The position numbers and the translations under genes were made by a program. This document shows, piece after piece, positions 55,762 through 64,000 of a stretch of DNA of 64,000 nt. A model generated the notes under the pieces. That model made no database searches, was not told the DNA's origin, and saw only the letters and a list, made by a program, of their open reading frames with translations. Position 1 is the stretch's first letter; every line of letters begins with the position of its first letter. This DNA comes from Nicotiana tabacum (taxonomy: Eukaryota; Streptophyta; Magnoliopsida; Solanales; Solanaceae), in NCBI RefSeq assembly GCF_000715075.1, contig NC_134089.1, positions 66,260,697 through 66,324,696 on the forward strand, written 5' to 3'.

Positions 55762-55880
55762 CTGAGTGAAATGAAGGAGAACATTTGGCAAAGGCCTTTT
55801 TACTGGTGAACCTACGCGAATTGGAGGATTTGATCAACGAGAACATTCAACCTGAGGAAGGTCCTTTTGGGACCAAGTAG
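55762..55880 (+). pseudogene. Ogre-3 ORF1 C-terminal remnant
   Basis: Only about 39 codons: LVNLRELEDLINENI-like text and a PEEGPFGTK-stop end (stop at 55878-55880). They match the Ogre-2 ORF1 end at 30160-30277. All upstream ORF1 sequence was lost in the deletion. No function. Confidence 0.75.
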
Positions 55881-56290
55881 ATAGGAGTTTACCTTTTTCG
55901 CTTTATGGATGTAATAAGGCCCATGGCCATTAGTGACTTTTTATTTCTTGTTTATTTAGTGTCAATTTGGGATTCGTCTATTTTTATCAACAAAATGAGG
56001 CATTTAGCATCCTAAGTTCTCCAAATCAATTTTTCGCTAGGCCTACCTCGGGCACAAAGAGTTTCCCAAATTAGGACATGTTTTACATTCCGCAATATGT
56101 GTGTTTAAATACTGCAACACATTTTATATTCCTCACTAACTTGGTTACCTTTTTGTTTATTCTTTGTTTTTGTCTTTATTATTCCCTTCCCTAAAGGTTA
56201 GTTCATGCACTCAAGCAACATCATCCTATTCCATGAGATCCAAGGGCCCTCCACCCACCCCTCCTCTTAGTCCTGTAAAAAACAAGAACC
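55881..56290 (+). other. Ogre-3 interval between ORF1 and the gag-pro deletion, non-coding
   Basis: T-rich text. Its first 100 bp resemble the region after Ogre-2 ORF1 (30278-30355). The remainder has no counterpart in Ogre-2, which is deleted here. It may hold the original gag start region. No ORF above 60 codons. Confidence 0.5.
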
Positions 56291-56675
56291 TGGCAAGGGG
56301 CTCGGCAAGAACCTCCAAGGAATCGCTAAGCCCATAAAACTCAAGAAGCATGGCACTACCTTCTGTTTGGGATATGATTACACCTGGGAAGAATTCAACA
56401 ACTGGTCGCCACCATGGCGTGGTCCTTATTATCCGCTAGAGCAACCTATACCGCGTCTGGAGCAGACTTTCCAATAGGCTGACATCGTTTATGGGTCAGA
56501 CAAAGAAGAAGAACTTGCAACGGTGAAGAATTTGTTCCTAGAAGACAATGATATGGACTATTGTATTGTTTTCGAAGAGGAGGGGGAGGAAGGCCTTTCC
56601 ATACAGGTTGTGAGAAGGGGGGCAGACCTCAATAAGTGGACCATCAGGACAACCAAAGCCCGACGAGTCTCGGGG
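56291..56675 (+). pseudogene. Ogre-3 protease-to-RT spacer
   Basis: GKGLGKNLQGIAKPIKLKKH (about 56297-56355), then YPLEQPIPRLEQTFQ then TAG at about 56475, then an acidic run EEEGEEGLSIQVV (about 56573-56612). The sequence is closest to the same segment of Ogre-1 and Ogre-2. It is open up to the donor site. The protease itself is missing. Confidence 0.72.
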
Positions 56676-56854
56676 TATCAAGGCTAAAACAAGCATTATG
56701 CATTGTTTTTTACTAAATGATTTTCTTCTCGCATTTTAATTCCCGCAATAAGATCTTCAATGTTCAAAACAGTTATGCAATTTATCAAATCATTCTGACT
56801 TTTCTTATGAATCAACACTCATTATCATTTTCTTTCATTACTTTACTTATACAG
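56676..56854 (+). other. Putative intron between spacer and RT, Ogre-3
   Basis: Donor GG|GTATCAAGG, acceptor TTTACTTATACAG|C, about 179 bp. Joining gives GG+C (Gly), then ITITYLDERMNVTCNE in frame. It is the only copy with both splice-site dinucleotides intact. Confidence 0.6.
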
Positions 56855-58508
56855 CATTACTATTACTTATCTTGATGAACGAATGAATGTGACATGCAAT
56901 GAGACAACGCAACAAACGAAACTTGATTCAGAGGAAGATGACATACCTAACGAGATTGTTAAAGAAGTTGAGAACTTTGAGAATAGACCTAAGTCCAACC
57001 TGGATGAGATAGAAATTGTTAACCTGGGAGATGCAAAAAATGTCAAGGAAACACAAATCAACGTTCACTTATCGCCATCAGAAAAGGAAGAATACACAGA
57101 ATTTCTAAAGTAATATGAGGACATATTCGCCTGGTCGTATGATGACATGAGTGGTCTGAGTACGTCTATTATGGCTCATAAACTGCCAACCGATCTGACA
57201 TGTCCGCCGGTAAAGCAAAAGCTCAGAAAGTTCAAGCCTGATATGAGTTTAAAAATCAAGGAAAAAGTCACTAAGCAAGTCAAAGCTAAGGTTCTCAGAA
57301 TACCCGACTTGGTTAGTCAACATCGTGCCAATGCCAAAGAACGACGGGAAGGTCAGAGTCTGTGTCGACTACCGGGATCTCAACCGGGCCAGTCCGAAAG
57401 ACGACTTCCCTTTTCCGAATATACACATCCTGATTGACAATTGTACCAAGCATGAGCTGCAGTCATTTGTAGATTGTTTTGCGGGTTATCATCAGATCTG
57501 GATGGATGAAGAAGATGCTGAGAAATTGGCTTTCATTACGCCGTGGGGGATGTACTGTTATAAGATGATGCCGTTCGTACTAAAGAATACAGGGTCCACC
57601 TACATGAGGGCCATGACTACCATTTTTCATGATATGATACATAAGGAGATTGAGGTATATATAGATGATGTGATCATCAAGTCCAAGAAGGTCACTGATC
57701 ACATGAAAGATTTGAGGAAGTTATTCAATAGATTGCGAAGGTACAACCTGAAACTGAATCCCGCGAAGTGCGCATTTGGAGTTCCAGCTAGAAAATTGCT
57801 TGGGTTTATTGTGAGTCGCCGAGGAATAGAACTGGATCCATACAAAGTCAAAGTTATTCAAGAATTGCCACCGCCAAGGAACAAGAAGGATGTGATGAGT
57901 TTCTTGGGAAGACTTAGCTACATTAGCCGATTCATAGCATAGTCTACAGTTATGTATGAGCCAATCTTTAAGATGTTGAGAAAAATGCTCTCACTAAATG
58001 GACCGATGAATTCCAAAAGGCCTTCGACAAAATCAAGGAGTACATGTCAACACCACCAGTCTTGGTCCCGCCCGAGCCAGGTAGACCCTTATTACTCTAC
58101 CTTGCAGTATTGGATTGAGCTTTTGGTTGCTTTCTGGTTCAGCATGATGAAATGGGGAGGAAAGGGCAGGCCATCTATTATCTCAATAAGAAGTTCACCC
58201 CGTACGAGGCCCACTATTCTCTGTTAGAGCGCACATGTTGTGCTTTGACTTGGGTAGCTCAGCGGATGAGGCATTATTTCTGTGCCTATACTACATATCT
58301 CATATTAAGGATGGATCCTTTGAAGTACATCTTTAAGAAGCCCATGCCCACTGGCAAGCTAGCCAAGTGGAAAATCCTGTTGAGTGAGTTCAATATTGTT
58401 TACGTAACTCAGAAAGCGGTCAAGGGACAAGCACTGGCAGACCACCTTGCTGAGAATCCCGTGGATGGAGAATACGAACCCCTAAAAACGTATTTTCCTA
58501 ATGAATAG
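56855..58508 (+). pseudogene. Ogre-3 reverse transcriptase and first RNase H, mildly broken
   Basis: Lead SEEDDIPNEIVKEVENFENR (about 56931-56988), FLK-stop-YEDIFAWSYDDMSGL (TAA at 57111-57113), PVKQKLRKFKPDMS (about 57208), then a short deletion near 57300 where EYPTWLA is partly lost and the frame shifts. RT continues openly at 57325-57942: VCVDYRDLNRASPKDDFPF, FVDCFAGYHQIWMDEED, catalytic YIDD at 57658-57669, FNRLRRYNLKLNPAKCAFG, SFLGRLSYISRFIA, then TAG. A frame slip near 57990-58000 precedes RNase H, whose last part is open at 58152-58508 (RTCCALTWVAQRMRHYFCAY to LAENPVDGEYEPL). The least damaged RT in the window. Confidence 0.87.
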
Positions 58509-58544
58509 GTATCATTCATATGATATGACATTGCAGAATCCTAT

Positions 58545-58935
58545 GACGGTTGGAGAATGTTTTTCGATGGAGCAGCAAATTTCAAAGGAGTTGGCATAGG
58601 AGCAGTTCTAGTATCAGAAACGGGTCAGCATTATCCGGCGTCTGCCAAACTCAGGTTCCCGTGCACCAACAATATGGCCGAGTATGAAGCTTGCATCTTA
58701 GCACTCAAAATGGCCGCTGACATGAACGTTCAAGAGTTGCTGGTGATTAGAGATTCAGACCTACTCATACATTAGGTGCGTGAAGAATGGGCAACCAAGA
58801 ACTCCGTATCTATATGCATCATGTATAGGAGCTGAGGAAAAGGTTCACGAAGAAGGAGTTCCAACATGTTCCCAAAGTCCAGAATGAGTTCGCCGATGCA
58901 TTGGCTACCCTTTCATCTACGATACAGCATCCATA
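58545..58935 (+). pseudogene. Ogre-3 second (archaeal-like) RNase H
   Basis: MFFDGAANFKGVGIGAVLV (Asp, about 58557), NNMAEYEACILALKMA (Glu, about 58665-58715), IRDSDLLIH (Asp; Arg where Ogre-1 has Gly), then TAG at 58773-58775. Near 58800 a small deletion removes part of the KNSKILPYL block found in Ogre-2. RFTKKEFQHVPKVQNEFADALATLSS follows at about 58840-58918. Confidence 0.82.
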
Positions 58936-60183
58936 CAAGAATTTCATTGATTCGATTCCAGTAATGATCCATGATCATGCAGCTTACTGTGCCTATGTTG
59001 AAGAAGAAGCACACGGGAAGCCTTGGTTTCATGATATCAAGGAATATTTGGCAAAAGGAGAATACCCAAAGCTTGCAAATCCTACTCAGAAACGCACACT
59101 TCGGAGATTGGCCAACAACTTCTTTCATAACTGAGGAATCCTATATAGGAGGACTCTTGATTTGGGATTGCTAAGGTGCGTCGATGCAAAACAAGCATCC
59201 AGGCTACTAGAGGAAATTCATGCCGGGACCTGCGGTCCACATATGAATGGTTTTGTCTTAGCAAAGAAGATATTCCGAGCCAATTACTTTTGGATGACTA
59301 TGGAGACGGACTGCATCCAGTATGTCCGAAAATGCCACTGTTGTGAGATACATGTAGACATGATAAATGTACCTCTAAATGAGCTTAATGCAACGAGCTC
59401 GCCATGGCCATTCGCCGCTGGGGAATGGATGTTTTTGGACCAATCAAGCCTGCCGTTTCAAACGGGAACAGGTTTATCCTAGTAGTAATCGACTATTTTA
59501 CCAAATAGGTCGAAGTAGCATCTTACAGAGCAGTAACTAAGAAAGTCACGGCTGACTTTGTCCGTGACCGCATTGTTTGTCGATTCGGGATTCCAGAGTC
59601 GATCATTACTGATAATGGCTCCAACCTCAAATAAATGGAGCTGTAGAAGCCGCCAATAAGAATATCAAGAAGATATTGAGGAAAATGATAGAGAAGCATA
59701 AACAGTGGCAGAAGAAGTTATCATTCGCTCTATTGGGGTATCGCACCATAGTCTGCACATCAACCGGGGCAACCTCCTATATGCTGGTTTATGGTACAGA
59801 GGGTGTCATTCCTGCTGAGGTAGAAATTCCTTCCCTAAATATCATACAAGAAGCTGAGCTCGACGGCAAAAAGTCGTTATGAACAACTAGCCTTTATAGA
59901 CGGAAAGGGAATGAATGCAGTTTGTCATGGTCAACTCTATCAGAATAGAATGTCCAGAGCCTTCAACAAAAGAGCGAAGCCAAGACAGTTCACACCAGGG
60001 CAGCTGGTGTTAAAGAAAATTTTTCCGCATCAAGATGAAGCCAAGGGGAAATTCTCTCCCAACTGGCAGCCATACATGGTTCACCGAGTTCTGACAGGAG
60101 GAGCCCTCATACTTGTAGAAATGGACAGAGAAGTCTGGCCAAAGCCGATCAATTCAGATGCAGTCAAGCGCTACTATGTGTAA
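58936..60183 (+). pseudogene. Ogre-3 integrase with deletion in the catalytic core
   Basis: The zinc-binding region is well kept at 59162-59482: EEIHAGTCGPHMNGFVLAKK, then CIQYVRKCHCCEIH, with TGA just before at about 59132. Core: first Asp in VVIDYFTK-stop (about 59486, TAG at 59506), second Asp in SIITDNGSNL (about 59602-59630). Then about 80 bp are missing at 59631: Ogre-2 has the SDLMKTMCETLKIKHKN-type helix here. The text jumps to NGAVEAANKNIKKI, so the Asp-Glu spacing is destroyed although both residues remain. The C-terminal domain is open at 59911-60183 (FNKRAKPRQFTPGQLVLKKIF to DAVKRYYV, TAA). Confidence 0.86.
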
Positions 60184-60909
60184 TCTTTATGCTTTCCTTA
60201 TATGATAAAAATTGAACTATGCCTGCCCTGATTCTCGTTTGAGAAAGGATACGTAGGCAGCCCTATAGGTTCGGTCACAACTCAATAAATTTCTCATTTC
60301 CCCTCGCAGTTGGAAACTGGGGCAGAATTTTGAGGAGGACCCTCAAAATTCCGAAGTAATTTCAGCCGATCATCGCAAGCAACATTCAGAAGCATCAACC
60401 CATTAAACTGGGGTAGAATTTTGAGGAGGACCCTCAAAATTCCGTAGCAAGAGAGGTTGCAATGTCCTGAACCACATCACAGTCATCGGTTCATCTGAAA
60501 AGCTATCTTAATTATATACTTATGTCATATTTTTACGAAATCATGCATGTTTATAACTAAAATTGCTTTGTTTAGCAACACTACCCCAATGATACATATA
60601 GTATCACCAGATCAAAGCCGAGCAGGTAAAGCAGAGCTAGTGGGGATACGAACTAACCCCCCCCTCCTCCCCCCGCTACAAAATTCACGATTTTTCTTCG
60701 GATGCAGGCAATTGGATTGCGAAACAGTCAAACATATTATATACTCATGGGACAAACATTATTCAGGAATACGACCCTTCAGACCGTTACACTTACAAAC
60801 ATTTTCTATCAGCATAATCGGTGATGCCCTGTATGTCACAATGATCCTAGTAATCGCAACACCTTAATCCGCTATCAGCTAAGAAACTCTACTGCCATTT
60901 GCCATTTTA
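60184..60909 (+). repeat. Ogre-3 3' non-coding region, part 1: GAATTTTGAGG hairpins
   Basis: Two hairpins with GAATTTTGAGG / CCTCAAAATTC arms at 60325-60351 and 60416-60442. GGATACGTAGGCAGCC is at about 60248. A C-rich run (CCCCCCCTCCTCCCCCC) is at about 60657-60674. The frame 60547-60867 has no support as a gene. Confidence 0.8.
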
Positions 60910-61324
60910 TTTCTTGCATAAGGCTACCATTCTGCCTTCTGAGGTTAAGCTCTAACTCCATCTGCATCTTTGCATAAGGCTATCATTCTGCCTTCCGAGG
61001 TTAAGCTCTACCTCCATCTGTATTCTTGCATAAGGCTACCTTTCTGCCTTCCAATTTGCATAAGGCTACCATTTTGCCTTCTGAGGTTAAGCTCTACCTC
61101 CATCTTCATTCCTTCATAAGGCTACCATTCTGCCTTCCGAGGTTAAGCTCTACCTCCATCTGCATCTTTGCATAAAGTTATCATGCTTCCTTTCAAGGCT
61201 AAGCTCTGCCTCCAATTTCCTTCGAAACTAAGCACTATCTCAAGCATCGTTTATTTCGTTTCTCTTACGGGCTGAGCTATGCCCTTCAATTCGCAAGACT
61301 AAGCTCTGTCTTGTCCATGTCATG
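60910..61324 (+). repeat. Ogre-3 covarying hairpin array, short version
   Basis: About 14 hairpins. Two main classes alternate: AAGGC-TACCATTCT-GCCTT (for example about 60921-60939) and GAGGT-TAAGCTCT-ACCTC (for example about 60999-61016), whose stem differs from the GAGGC/GCCTC of Ogre-1 and -2 on both arms. The array ends with CAAGAC-TAAGCTCT-GTCTTG (about 61292-61311), also the last unit in Ogre-2. Confidence 0.86.
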
Positions 61325-61575
61325 CTACTGCATCTCATGGGTTGAAAGATCTCCCCAACTCCATCTGCATGGCTGAAAGATTGCCCCATACTGTATTTCA
61401 TGTACTGAAAGATTGCCTCATACTGCATCTCATAGGCTAAAAGATTGCCTCATACTGCATCTCATGGGCTGAAAGATCGCCTCATACTACATCTCATGGG
61501 CTGAAAGATCGCCTCATACTGCATCTTATGGGCTGAAAGATCGCCTCATGTTGCATCTCATGGGCTTAAAGATCA
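61325..61575 (+). repeat. 32-bp tandem repeat, about 8 copies (Ogre-3)
   Basis: Unit built from CATCTCATGGGCTGAAAGAT followed by CGCCTCATACTG. Copies from about 61455 to 61560 are almost identical and the earlier ones more diverged. Ogre-1 (about 17280) and Ogre-2 (about 38095) have a single CATGGGCTGA(A/T)G(C/T)AT unit at this place, so the amplification is specific to Ogre-3. Confidence 0.87.
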
Positions 61576-62192
61576 CCAAATTATCCAAAGGCGTCATCGC
61601 TCGAAGGCACAATCTTCATAGCCCGAGAACACCATGTCATGGCCTAAGGATCCCTTTTAACATTTTGCATATCATTATTCAAAGGAACCATGGTTCGGAG
61701 GCACCATCCTCAAAGCCCGAGAACATCATTTCAAGGCCTACGAATCCTTTATCATGCGCTTCATGGCCCAGAACTTCATGGTCTAAGGACGTCATCCTAA
61801 TCGTCCGAAAACGACATTCATGGTCCAACGGGAATTTGCATCAAGTTTAAATTTATGCACAATATATGCTTGTATTATTTCTAATTATAGGTACACCGGC
61901 AAGGAATGACCATCCTGGCAGGAGCGATCCCGCTCCAGTTCCCGCAGCCACATCAAAGCTGACCATTCTCATAACCTTTTACTCACCCGACCCTAGATAT
62001 TGCGTTCGTTCTTGAAAGTCTCTGTCGGCCTACTCCCCCGACGGATCTTAAACTACATATGACCTGATTCCTGTAAAACCAGGGATATACAAGTAGCTCA
62101 AAAGCCAGGGTGCGGCCTATCTTCTTCAAACCATTTCGCTCGGTCAAAATTGGCCATCATATCTTTACCCGACAACTCTTTCATCCTTCCCG
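61576..62192 (+). repeat. Ogre-3 3' non-coding region, final part
   Basis: 61590-61850 holds the CATGGCC(T/C)(A/G)AGG-type loose repeats shared with Ogre-1 and Ogre-2. 61851-62192 is single-copy and conserved, with CCTGATTCCTGTAAAACCAG and AGGGATATACAAGTAGCTC (about 62083). No coding potential recognised (the frame 61548-61850 runs across repeats). Confidence 0.68.
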
Positions 62193-62208
62193 GGTTAAGA
62201 GGGGCAGC
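62193..62208 (+). other. Polypurine tract of Ogre-3
   Basis: GGTTAAGAGGGGCAGC directly before TGTTGATACCC. Confidence 0.87.
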
Positions 62209-64000
62209 TGTTGATACCCAATTTTTCCATATATATTTTCAATATGAAAAATACTTTCAAAATAGAATTATATGCATATATAAGCATGTCCAAATGTTTT
62301 ATTATTTTTTCATAATTTTTAAAGGTTTTAAAATCAATTTATTTCCCCTTTTATCCATAAAAAACCTCAATAATTATTTCCAAAATCATTATTTTGGTAA
62401 TTCATTTGTTGGACTTTTATATTTATGCAAAAATATAGCTAAGGTAATTTTTACATATTTTTACAAATTTATTTAGTATTTTTTAAACTAAATTGCATAT
62501 AATTGAAATATTAGCCTCTTTTAAGATTTCATTGCGTTTATATTCATAAAAATTAAGTCATGTATTTTTAAGTTGATAATTATATGTTATAAATCATTTT
62601 ATTGCTTTTAATTTTTTTCCAAAAATTAATTTACTATTTTTATAATTTTAAAAGTGGAAAATTGGCTATTTAAATAATAGCCCAATTGCATTTCACTTTT
62701 AGCCTAAATCTGACCCCAATTTAAACCCAATTTCCTAGCCCAATTTCAATTAAACCTGACCCCAACGCAATTAAAATGACCCAAATCCAGATTCTCCACC
62801 TACCCTTTTAAATCTAGGTTGTTGATCATTTAGATCAACGACCACCGTTCCCCATTACCTTTTTAATCTTAAACGACCCCTTACCTACCTCATTCTTCAC
62901 CAAACGCCGCCTTGAATTACCTTTACCTCTCAATTCTCTCTGAAACCCTCATGAACCCTAGCCGCCGCCATCTAATCCCATCCTAATCCACCATAAACCC
63001 TGTCTAATCCATGGCCTCCCATAGCCATTGGAGATGTGTAGTGGCCTCCTATGGCTCCTGGGTGTTTGTTTATGTGGTTTCATGGCCAAACCTCAAGGGA
63101 ATCTTGTCCAGTCCTTGCTCGACTTCTGTTCATAGCCTTTTTCCGGTCATCCATGACCTTTCTCCGGCCAGCCATGGCCGTTCGATTCAGCTCCTTGACT
63201 CTCCGGGTTAGATCGATAACTTTCAAGGTCTTTCTCACCTTTTCTGGGTCTTTCGAAACCCTAATCTTTAAGATCTTTTGGTTTTCTTTCAGATCTGCCA
63301 TAGATCTGTGCTTACTACGAATTTTTTTAAGTGTTTTCTTGAAGGTTCTTCAACTTTCCTTTTAAAACTACTCTTCATTTTTTCGATGATTAGGATTTTT
63401 CTTTAAGTTTTTTCAAAAGATCTCTTCTCTGATTTTAATGTGTTTGTGATTTTGCTATGTTTTGCTCATGTCATTCTTCTATCTGTTTCAGCATGTTAAA
63501 ACCCTAGTCCCCTTTTGTTTGCCTAAATGTATACTTGTTCTTTGTTTCTGACTCTCTTTTCTTTGTTTGACTTGTTTGATTTTGAGTTCTTATTATCTCT
63601 AAAACTCGACTAGTGTCGAAGCCCTAATTTCTTAAAAGGTTTTCCTCACTTGATACTACGAGACCTTTATTTGTTTCTAATTCTCTTTACCTGTTGCTAC
63701 GTTTTCTTCACTATTGATTCTATGTGATTACTTGACATACTTGACTACTGCACTTCGAATATCTTTCTTACTACTGAATCCTGGATTATTTTTGCTACTA
63801 TTGTATGTTGTTTCTTTTGCCAATATGCTTGGCCTCGCATGTATGATGCTTCTATTCACTCTATTTATATAATGAAGTGCAGAATCGTGTTTCTTCCTTG
63901 ATTGATCTTGATCTGGTGACTGATTGCAAAAGCTATTCTTTTGTTGCCCCTAATTTGACCCACCTGTTTAAAATTAATTGATTCCTTTCCCTTTACTGTG
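62209..64000 (+). repeat. 3' LTR of Ogre-3, left part (runs off the window)
   Basis: Matches 55061-55761 for its first 700 bp, then continues into a region absent from the truncated 5' copy. The U3 palindrome is at 62817-62843. It carries C-rich text resembling the start of the transcribed region in the other subfamilies (CCTAGCCGCCGCC, 62955) and TATA near 63864. ORFs 62150-62476 and 63011-63365 are chance frames in LTR sequence. Confidence 0.88.
63864..63873 (+). promoter_or_regulatory. Possible TATA box in the Ogre-3 3' LTR
   Basis: TTTATATAAT about 1.65 kb into the LTR, the same relative position as the TATA boxes of Ogre-1 (1.65 kb) and Ogre-2 (1.8 kb). The flanking text differs from theirs. 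Confidence 0.5.

Larger units (their letters stand above)
55061..64000 (+). mobile_element. Ogre-3, internally deleted Ogre/Tat element, 3' end outside the window
   Basis: Inserted in the Tekay-A2 LTR after ATCCC. It keeps 700 bp of 5' LTR, 119 bp of ORF1 end, about 400 bp of the ORF1-gag interval, then spacer, intron, RT, both RNase H domains, integrase, 3' repeats, PPT and the first 1.8 kb of 3' LTR. Two large deletions removed the LTR 3' part to ORF1 (join near 55761) and gag to protease (join near 56290). Its LTR (TGTTGATACCC, ATTTTCAATATG) is a third subfamily, different from Ogre-1 and Ogre-2. Confidence 0.85.

Noticed and set aside
63011..63365. ORFs near the right edge that could be the first exon of a host gene
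   Set aside because: They lie inside the Ogre-3 3' LTR, upstream of its TATA box, and show no recognisable domain. The CCTAGCCGCCGCC text is the usual C-rich LTR block, seen also near 18690-18770 and 24130-24200.
1..64000. tRNA or rRNA genes, or a host gene promoter
   Set aside because: I found no tRNA-like A/B box pair with a cloverleaf, no rRNA segments, and no ORF outside retroelement sequence. Short tRNA-like matches are the primer binding sites.

Overview
The window is nuclear plant DNA made almost entirely of nested, broken LTR retrotransposons; I find no host gene, tRNA or rRNA gene in it. The element families point to Solanaceae, and probably a large-genome species such as Nicotiana. 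They are very long-LTR Ogre/Tat Ty3-gypsy elements, Tekay/Del-type chromoviruses with TGTGACGACCCGGCC-type LTR ends, and an RTE-type LINE whose tail looks like the Au SINE. The genus is inference; the families come from the sequence.

Layout. Ogre-1 enters from the left edge with its protease region (1-764). It is interrupted by a complete but dead chromovirus, Tekay-A (765-11602; LTRs 765-3644 and 8721-11602). It resumes with pol (11603-15604), a repeat-rich 3' non-coding region (15605-18044), a polypurine tract and its 3' LTR. That LTR is split into 18061-20939 and 43347-45429. Ogre-2 sits in the split (5' LTR 23471-27957, PBS 27961, ORF1, gag, protease, RT, two RNase H domains, integrase, 3' LTR 38844-43346). 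The left junction of Ogre-2 has been locally amplified, giving a 1.26-kb chimeric tandem repeat (20047-23837). A 5'-truncated LINE lies on the minus strand in the right part of the split LTR (43577-44329), with an 18-bp target-site duplication.

Ogre-1 ends at 45429 inside the 5' LTR of an older chromovirus, Tekay-B (45430-53202). The 3' LTR of Tekay-B is cut at 53203 by another Tekay LTR (Tekay-A2), which is cut at 55061 by Ogre-3. Ogre-3 (55061 to beyond the window) has lost most of its 5' LTR, PBS, ORF1, gag and protease, but keeps pol and a 3' LTR that starts at 62209. All LTR elements lie on the plus strand.

Functionally these are gag-pol machines: capsid protein, protease, reverse transcriptase, RNase H and integrase, plus a chromodomain in the Tekay elements and an extra ORF1 and a second RNase H in the Ogres. 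Every copy carries stops or frameshifts, and several have lost catalytic residues, so none is autonomous.

The most interesting signal is not coding. The 3' non-coding region of all three Ogre copies carries an array of short hairpins with a near-constant loop (TAAGCnCT) and stems that change in a compensatory way (GAGGC/GCCTC, AAGGC/GCCTT, GAGAC/GTCTC, GGGAC/GTCCC, GAGGT/ACCTC). Upstream of it are 2-3 copies of a larger hairpin (GAATTTTGAGG/CCTCAAAATTC) with similar compensatory changes. Paired-arm repeats also occur in the Ogre U3 and R-U5 regions and in the Tekay LTRs. This suggests selection or copying at the level of nucleic-acid structure. A small intron between protease and RT, with matching splice phase in all three Ogre copies, is also visible.
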